Shown in pieces: positions 1-5,117 of a DNA stretch of 5,117 nucleotides. Location of the stretch: positions 1-5,117 of the forward strand of contig JAGOBP010000339.1 in NCBI GenBank assembly GCA_017999195.1, read 5' to 3'. The stretch's first letter is position 1. The number at the start of each line of letters is the position of its first letter. Source of the DNA: Thermoflexales bacterium (GTDB taxonomy: Bacteria; Chloroflexota; Anaerolineae; Fen-1058). A program made the translations under genes and the position numbers. The notes under the pieces were generated by a model. That model was not told the DNA's origin, did no database searches, and saw only the letters and a list, made by a program, of their open reading frames with translations.

Positions 1-2177
1 CGTTGATGGCCGTGCGCGGCTCGGCGCGGGTCACCTCGCAGAATCCCGAAGGGACATTTCAAGCGCTTGAGAAGTACGGGCGTGATTTGACTCAACTGGC
101 CCGATCGGGCAAGCTGGATCCGGTAATCGGTCGTGATGACGAAATCCGGCGTGTCATTCAAATTCTCTCGCGCCGCACGAAGAATAATCCCGTGCTCGTC
201 GGCGATGCGGGCGTGGGCAAGACCGCCATCGTGGAAGGGCTGGCGCAGCGCATCGTGCGCGGTGATGTGCCGGAAGGGCTTAAAAACAAGCGTTTGGTGG
301 GGCTTGATCTAGGTTCGCTGGTCGCGGGCGCGAAGTATCGCGGCGAGTTTGAAGAACGCCTGAAGGCCGTGCTGAAAGAAGTCACCGACTCCGACGACGT
401 GGTGATGTTCATCGACGAACTGCACACGATGGTGGGCGCGGGCGCGGCGGAAGGCGCGATGGATGCCAGTAACATGCTGAAGCCGATGCTGGCGCGCGGC
501 GAACTGCACACGATCGGCGCGACGACGCTGGACGAATATCGCAAGCACATCGAGAAGGACGCGGCCCTCGAACGGCGCTTCCAGCCGGTGTACGTGGCTG
601 AGCCATCGGTGGCGGATACCATCAGCATTTTGCGCGGCTTGAAGGAACGCTACGAAGTCCATCACGGCGTGCGGATTCAAGACGGGGCCGTGATCGCCGC
701 CGCGACGCTATCGGACCGGTATATCACCGATCGGCAGTTGCCCGACAAAGCCATCGACTTGATCGACGAGGCGGCTTCGCGCTTGCGCATGGAAATCGAT
801 TCGAAGCCTGCCGTGTTGGATGAAGTCGATCGCAAGATCATGCAACTGGAAATCGAGCGCGAGGCGTTGAAGAAAGAAAAAGATCAGGCCAGCAAAGAAC
901 GCTTAGCCAAGATCGAAAGAGAAGTGGCTGATCTCAAAGAACACTCAAATGGCTTGCGCGCCCATTGGGAGTTGGAGAAGGCGGCCATCACGTCGTTGCA
1001 ATCGATCAAGGAAAAGATGGACGCGACGAAGACCGAGATCGAGCGGGCTGAGCGTGAATACAAGTTGGATGAGGCGGCGCGTCTGCGCTTTGGCACGCTG
1101 CGTGATCTGGAACGGCAATTAACCGAAGGCGAACTACGGCTAAAGGATCAGCAAAAAGACCAGCGCATGCTGAAGGAAGAAGTCGAGGCCGAAGACGTGG
1201 CCGAACTCATCGGCAAGTGGACGGGCATTCCCGTCAGTCGCTTGCTGGAAGGCGAGATGCAGAAGTTGCTGCACATGGAAGAGCGGTTGCATCAGCGCGT
1301 GGTGGGGCAGGATGAGGCGATCCGCGTGGTATCCAACGCCGTACGCCGCGCGCGGGCGGGCCTGCAAGATCGCAACCGGCCAATCGGGTCGTTCATGTTC
1401 CTCGGGCCGACGGGCGTGGGGAAAACCGAGTTGGCGAAATCGCTGGCCGAATTCTTATTCGATCACGAAGGCGCGATGGTGCGCATCGATATGAGCGAGT
1501 ATCAAGAGAAGCACACCGTCTCACGCCTGATCGGTGCGCCGCCCGGCTATGTGGGCTACGATGAAGGCGGCCAACTGACCGAAGCCGTGCGACGGCGACC
1601 GTACAGCGTGGTGCTGTTTGACGAGATCGAGAAGGCGCACGATGAAGTGTTCGATGTGTTGCTGCAACTGCTGGACGATGGCCGCCTGACGGACGGACAT
1701 GGCCGTACGGTGGATTTTAAGAACACGCTCGTGATCATGACCAGCAACGTCGGTTCGCAGTGGATCAAAGAACTGGGCGGCGGTGATGCGGCCGAGATGC
1801 GGAAGCGGGTTCAATCGGCGTTGGAGCAGAACTTTAAGCCGGAGTTTCTCAATCGGGTGGACGAGATTGTGATCTTCGACAACCTGACACGCGCGGACTT
1901 GTCGCGCATTGTGGAGATTCAACTGGGCAATCTGCGTAAACTGCTGGCTGATCGCAAGATCGATTTGCAGTTGAACGACGCGGCGAAGGAATGGCTGGCG
2001 AACACGGGGTACGATCCGGTGTACGGTGCGCGGCCATTGAAGCGAACGATTCAGCGGTACGTGCAAGATCCGTTGGCATTGAAGATTCTCAGCGGCGAGT
2101 TTAAGGAAGGTGATTTGATCAGTGTCGAGGCTGATCATGAAGGCTTGTATTTCGAGCGAGAAACGAGTGTCGTTTGA
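1..2177 (+). CDS. clpB: ATP-dependent chaperone ClpB (protein disaggregase), 5' partial
   Basis: Hsp100 disaggregase that, with DnaK/DnaJ/GrpE, threads aggregated proteins through a hexameric pore in the cytosol. The frame is open to the left edge (first complete codon at 3). The TTG/ATG there are internal codons, so about 140 residues, the Clp_N domain, lie upstream. Numbering from codon 3: first ATPase domain with Walker A GDAGVGKT (67-74), pore loop KYRGEFEER (111-119, Tyr112), Walker B VVMFIDE (133-139) and arginine finger ALERRF (188-193). A long charged coiled-coil middle domain (about 262-395) is the ClpB hallmark. The linker KWTGIPVSR is at 405-413. The second ATPase domain has Walker A GPTGVGKT (468-475), pore loop GYVGY (515-519), Walker B SVVLFDE (535-541), sensor-1 TSN (580-582), arginine finger FLNR (615-618) and sensor-2 GAR (675-677). 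No ClpP-binding IGF/LGF-type loop is seen after sensor 1, which fits ClpB rather than ClpA/C. All catalytic motifs are intact. The stop is followed directly by a hairpin and a convergent gene, so clpB ends its transcription unit. Confidence 0.97.
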   Translation, partial: LMAVRGSARVTSQNPEGTFQALEKYGRDLTQLARSGKLDPVIGRDDEIRRVIQILSRRTKNNPVLVGDAGVGKTAIVEGLAQRIVRGDVPEGLKNKRLVGLDLGSLVAGAKYRGEFEERLKAVLKEVTDSDDVVMFIDELHTMVGAGAAEGAMDASNMLKPMLARGELHTIGATTLDEYRKHIEKDAALERRFQPVYVAEPSVADTISILRGLKERYEVHHGVRIQDGAVIAAATLSDRYITDRQLPDKAIDLIDEAASRLRMEIDSKPAVLDEVDRKIMQLEIEREALKKEKDQASKERLAKIEREVADLKEHSNGLRAHWELEKAAITSLQSIKEKMDATKTEIERAEREYKLDEAARLRFGTLRDLERQLTEGELRLKDQQKDQRMLKEEVEAEDVAELIGKWTGIPVSRLLEGEMQKLLHMEERLHQRVVGQDEAIRVVSNAVRRARAGLQDRNRPIGSFMFLGPTGVGKTELAKSLAEFLFDHEGAMVRIDMSEYQEKHTVSRLIGAPPGYVGYDEGGQLTEAVRRRPYSVVLFDEIEKAHDEVFDVLLQLLDDGRLTDGHGRTVDFKNTLVIMTSNVGSQWIKELGGGDAAEMRKRVQSALEQNFKPEFLNRVDEIVIFDNLTRADLSRIVEIQLGNLRKLLADRKIDLQLNDAAKEWLANTGYDPVYGARPLKRTIQRYVQDPLALKILSGEFKEGDLISVEADHEGLYFERETSVV

Positions 2178-2181
2178 AACG

Positions 2182-2210
2182 AACCGCCGCTTCGATTGGA
2201 AGCGGCGGTT
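2182..2210. terminator. Hairpin between convergent clpB and toxin genes, probable terminator
   Basis: A perfect 12-bp inverted repeat (2182-2193 AACCGCCGCTTC paired with 2199-2210) with a 5-base loop starts 4 bases after the clpB stop and ends 5 bases before the toxin stop codon on the other strand. The stem is GC-rich and its position suits a bidirectional terminator. Neither side carries a run of T, so it is not a canonical intrinsic terminator. It could instead be a 3' stability hairpin or need a factor to terminate. Confidence 0.6.
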
Positions 2211-2215
2211 AGCGG

Positions 2216-2629
2216 TTATGAGATTTCAGTCAGGGCTTGTGTTGGAGTGAGTACAGGTATGGGCGAGTCTTTGAATCCTCTGGCGTCGCGGGTGATGATG
2301 GCTTCTACGCCATAAGACTCAGCACAAGCGATCTGGACGTTATCTTCAAAGTCGTTGCCGCTCAGTTTGAGGGCGCGCTCCAAGGTGGGGCGGTCGATGG
2401 TGCAAATCTCAAAGGCTTCCAGACAAGTTTGGATGGCTTCGTGGGCCGATTGCAAGCCGCTGATCTGTCGGCCAATGTAGAAAATGTTGGTGAGCGTCGT
2501 CGCGGCCACATAAGCCAGAACCCGGCCATCATCCACCGCTTGCCAGATGGCGCGTGCCTCCGCCACCCACGGTGTCCGATCGTACAGGACGTCCAGCACA
2601 ACATTGGTGTCGAGCAGCACGTAGCGCAT
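2216..2629 (-). CDS. PIN-domain (PIN_3 / VapC-like) toxin ribonuclease
   Basis: Small (137 aa) PIN-fold protein, predicted to be the metal-dependent endoribonuclease toxin of a type II toxin-antitoxin pair acting on cellular RNA. The N-terminus MRYVLLDTNVVLDVLYDR gives the first PIN motif (Asp7, Asn9, Asp13). The block TTLTNIFYIGR (44-54) is the pattern of the PIN_3 subfamily, in which Thr/Asn stands where classical VapC has a conserved Glu. The later acids sit in NDFEDNVQ (92-99, likely catalytic Asp96) and ITRDARGF (112-119, Asp115). Length is normal for the family and nothing is broken. Its ATG overlaps the antitoxin stop by one base (TGATG on the - strand), and I see no strong Shine-Dalgarno sequence, so translation is probably coupled to the upstream gene. 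The target RNA cannot be told from sequence. The PIN call is firm; the toxin role is inferred from the fold plus the paired upstream gene. Confidence 0.9.
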   Translation of the reverse strand: MRYVLLDTNVVLDVLYDRTPWVAEARAIWQAVDDGRVLAYVAATTLTNIFYIGRQISGLQSAHEAIQTCLEAFEICTIDRPTLERALKLSGNDFEDNVQIACAESYGVEAIITRDARGFKDSPIPVLTPTQALTEIS

Positions 2630-2877
2630 CAGCCGTATTTTTCCGTGCGGGCGTCATGCAGAATATGCGCAACTTGTTCGTCGGTGGGAGCAGGCCGATC
2701 GGTCTTTAGCAAACCTAGGGCCTTGTGCAAGGTGCGGCGCTTGGGGAACGTCGGTTCCAGGGCCGCTGGCTCCAGTGTTTTGAGCAGGTCCTGAATCAAG
2801 GCGAAGCGTTGCGCGGGCGGCCAGTGATTGGCGGTTTGCAATACGGCATCGTAGGTTAGGTTGGTTTCAGTGTCCAT
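2629..2877 (-). CDS. Candidate antitoxin partner of the PIN toxin
   Basis: 82-aa, mostly helical, charged protein encoded immediately upstream of the PIN toxin and overlapping it by one base, the usual antitoxin-first order. It is predicted to bind and neutralise the PIN protein and perhaps repress the shared promoter. The N-terminal part has the pattern LTYDAVLQTANHWPPAQR followed by a leucine-rich helix (LIQDLLKTL, about 27-35), resembling the 'LP..ER..L...L' helix of many small antitoxins. The C-terminal half (about 47-82) carries KRRTLHKALGLLKTDRPAPT followed by DEQ, and ends ARTEKYG. I know this tail style from small proteins paired with PIN_3 toxins, and it would be the toxin-binding part. 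I cannot recognise a ribbon-helix-helix, AbrB or HTH DNA-binding motif, so autoregulation is uncertain. The ATG at 2877 fits the promoter, whose -10 ends 6 bases upstream. Shine-Dalgarno potential is poor (GAGG only one base from ATG). Confidence 0.78.
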   Translation of the reverse strand: MDTETNLTYDAVLQTANHWPPAQRFALIQDLLKTLEPAALEPTFPKRRTLHKALGLLKTDRPAPTDEQVAHILHDARTEKYG

Positions 2878-2883
2878 GCCTCA

Positions 2884-2912
2884 AGTGTAATCTTTGCCCG
2901 TGAGCTTGTCAA
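2884..2912 (-). promoter_or_regulatory. Promoter of the antitoxin-toxin operon, predicted leaderless
   Basis: On the - strand, a perfect -35 TTGACA (2912-2907), a 17-base spacer and a -10 TACACT (2889-2884, four of six consensus bases). The -10 ends 6 bases before the antitoxin ATG at 2877, so transcription should begin at or within a base or two of the start codon, giving a leaderless mRNA. The -35 overlaps the -35 of the opposite promoter. Confidence 0.6.
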
Positions 2913-2936
2913 TCCGCCGACCCTTTGGGGTATAAT
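2906..2936 (+). promoter_or_regulatory. Promoter of the PPOX-like gene, predicted leaderless
   Basis: On the + strand, a -35 TTGTCA (2906-2911, five of six consensus bases), a 19-base spacer and a perfect -10 TATAAT (2931-2936). The -10 ends 8 bases before the ATG at 2945, placing the expected transcription start at about 2943-2945. No Shine-Dalgarno sequence fits in that space. The spacer is slightly long for a sigma-70-type promoter. It holds a small inverted repeat (ACCC 2920-2923, GGGT 2928-2931) that could be incidental. Confidence 0.62.
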
Positions 2937-2944
2937 TTAGCCAT

Positions 2945-3322
2945 ATGATAACCACGCCGCTTGACCCCAAAGTAAGACATCGTTTGACGACTGAATCGAA
3001 TATCTGGCTGGCGACCGTCCGACCGAATGGCACGCCGCACCTGGCCCCCATCTGGTTTGTGTGGGTCGAGGGCCGGGTGTACGTGTGTACCGCGGCGGAT
3101 AGCGTGAAAGCGCGCAATCTGCAGGCTACTCCAAGTGTGTCGCTGGCGCTGGAGAACGGCAATGCGCCGGTGGTGTTGGAAGGGCGCGCGCACTTCGCCA
3201 CGATCGAGTCGGTGCCGCCCGCTGTGATCGAAGCGTTCCAGCGCAAGTACGACTGGAACATTGTGACTGACACGACTTACACGCAAGTGATCGAAATTGA
3301 ACTGATGAAGATTCGTTCGTGA
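2945..3322 (+). CDS. PPOX-family split beta-barrel flavin/F420-binding protein
   Basis: 125-aa protein of the pyridoxamine-5'-phosphate-oxidase-like (split beta-barrel) superfamily. Members bind FMN or F420 as small dimers and act as reductases, oxidases or cofactor binders. Visible blocks: the strand pair NIWLATVRPNGTPHLAPIWF (19-38), typical of the first barrel strands; VEGRVYVCTAADSVKARNLQ (41-60), where Ser53, Lys55 and Arg57 lie in the usual cofactor-phosphate-binding position; VSLALE (65-70); and VVLEGRAHF (76-84). The C-terminal segment YTQVIEIELMKIRS is the closing strand. It is slightly short for the family but complete. The start at 2945 is set by the -10 box just upstream. I cannot decide between FMN and F420 from sequence, nor the substrate. 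It is divergent from the toxin-antitoxin operon and shares its promoter core. Its stop codon lies at the outer edge of the inverted repeat downstream. Confidence 0.88.
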   Translation: MITTPLDPKVRHRLTTESNIWLATVRPNGTPHLAPIWFVWVEGRVYVCTAADSVKARNLQATPSVSLALENGNAPVVLEGRAHFATIESVPPAVIEAFQRKYDWNIVTDTTYTQVIEIELMKIRS

Positions 3323-3379
3323 CGAGTAACGAGTGACGAGTGAGAAAACGGTTTTTCACTCGTCACTCGTTACTCGTCA
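3320..3379. repeat. Long inverted repeat made of 7-bp direct repeats
   Basis: Two perfectly complementary 23-base arms (3321-3343 and 3356-3378) extend to 24 bp with T3320-A3379. The inner sequence AAAAC/GTTTT (3345-3349, 3351-3355) can also pair, leaving G3344 as a bulge and G3350 at the centre, so the element is an almost complete palindrome of 60 bases. Each arm is three copies of a heptamer: GACGAGT, AACGAGT, GACGAGT, then GA. The left arm includes the TGA stop of the PPOX-like gene. The hairpin could terminate or stabilise the upstream transcript, but no T-run follows it. Its make-up resembles dispersed intergenic repeats such as cyanobacterial short tandemly repeated heptamers; a family link is inference. 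Confidence 0.9.
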
Positions 3380-3394
3380 AGCCTGTATTATCCC

Positions 3395-3401
3395 AAGAAG
3401 G
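3395..3401 (+). promoter_or_regulatory. Ribosome binding site of the clpC-like gene
   Basis: AAGAAGG lies 10 bases before the ATG at 3412 and 13 before the second ATG at 3415. It supports the first Met of the MM start, although family members usually have one Met before the (M/R)F-RFTERA block. A TATTAT at 3386-3391 resembles a -10 box but would start transcription inside this site and has no good -35, so I do not call it a promoter. Confidence 0.7.
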
Positions 3402-3411
3402 TAAATTAATC

Positions 3412-5117
<1,706 letters not shown>

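Noticed and set aside
3..8. TTG/ATG at the left edge as a true start, giving a short ClpB lacking its N-domain
   Set aside because: The following residues are the usual linker before the first ATPase domain and nothing upstream is visible; truncation by the window is the simpler reading, though a natural N-domain-less form cannot be excluded here.
1521..2138. Open reading frame of 205 codons on the - strand, opposite clpB
   Set aside because: Antisense shadow of the highly conserved second ATPase domain of ClpB; no domain or ribosome binding site of its own is seen.
2237..2794. 185-codon + strand frame across the toxin and antitoxin genes
   Set aside because: The - strand products match PIN and antitoxin patterns and have a promoter and coupled start; the + strand translation has no family resemblance.
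2881..3359. Several - strand frames of 77-130 codons opposite the PPOX-like gene
   Set aside because: Shadows of the + strand gene, which has clear split-barrel motifs and a TATAAT box. One of them would also run through the divergent promoter and the palindrome.
3321..3378. CRISPR array
   Set aside because: The repeat units are contiguous 7-mers in inverted arms with no spacers of the right size.
3320..3411. CIRCE or HAIR heat-shock operator upstream of clpC
   Set aside because: The inverted repeat is much longer and its sequence matches neither the CIRCE half-site TTAGCACTC nor the HAIR half-site CTTGAGT with its fixed spacing.

Overview
The window is moderately GC-rich, densely coding bacterial DNA. 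It holds five protein genes and very little spacer. Two large Hsp100/Clp AAA+ genes, both on the + strand, are cut by the window edges. The left one is a ClpB-type disaggregase that lacks its N-terminal domain because the window starts inside it. The right one is a ClpC-type unfoldase whose second ATPase domain runs off the right edge. Three small genes lie between them: a type II toxin-antitoxin pair on the - strand (PIN_3-type RNase toxin and a small helical candidate antitoxin) and a + strand gene for a split-barrel flavin or F420 enzyme of the PPOX family.

Organism: no rRNA or other marker is present, so the assignment is soft. A full ClpB next to a ClpC of the short-middle-domain type, a PIN_3 toxin with an antitoxin ending in 'EKYG', -10 boxes placed directly against start codons, and a heptamer-based intergenic hairpin repeat together suggest an environmental bacterium of Chloroflexota (Anaerolineae-like). 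Another deep-branching phylum or a cyanobacterium-like lineage is possible. This is inference from general familiarity with these families, not from a search.

Layout: 1-2177 clpB (+, 5' partial); 2182-2210 a 12-bp perfect hairpin between convergent genes; 2216-2629 PIN toxin (-); 2629-2877 antitoxin (-), overlapping the toxin by one base; 2878-2944 a 67-bp divergent promoter region; 2945-3322 PPOX-like gene (+); 3320-3379 a long, nearly perfect inverted repeat built from 7-bp units; 3412-5117 clpC-like gene (+, 3' partial) with a good Shine-Dalgarno sequence.

The most notable non-coding signal is the 67-bp divergent region. A -35 for each direction falls on the same 7-bp palindromic core (TTGTCAA), and both -10 boxes end only 6-8 bases before the start codons. 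Both transcripts are therefore predicted to be leaderless, with the toxin-antitoxin operon and the PPOX gene competing for one polymerase site. Functionally, the two Clp genes form a protein quality-control pair (disaggregation and unfolding for degradation). The toxin-antitoxin pair and the PPOX gene look like an unrelated cassette lying between them. I found no strong evidence for a wholly new system. The shared-core promoter and the heptamer hairpin are the best candidates for follow-up.
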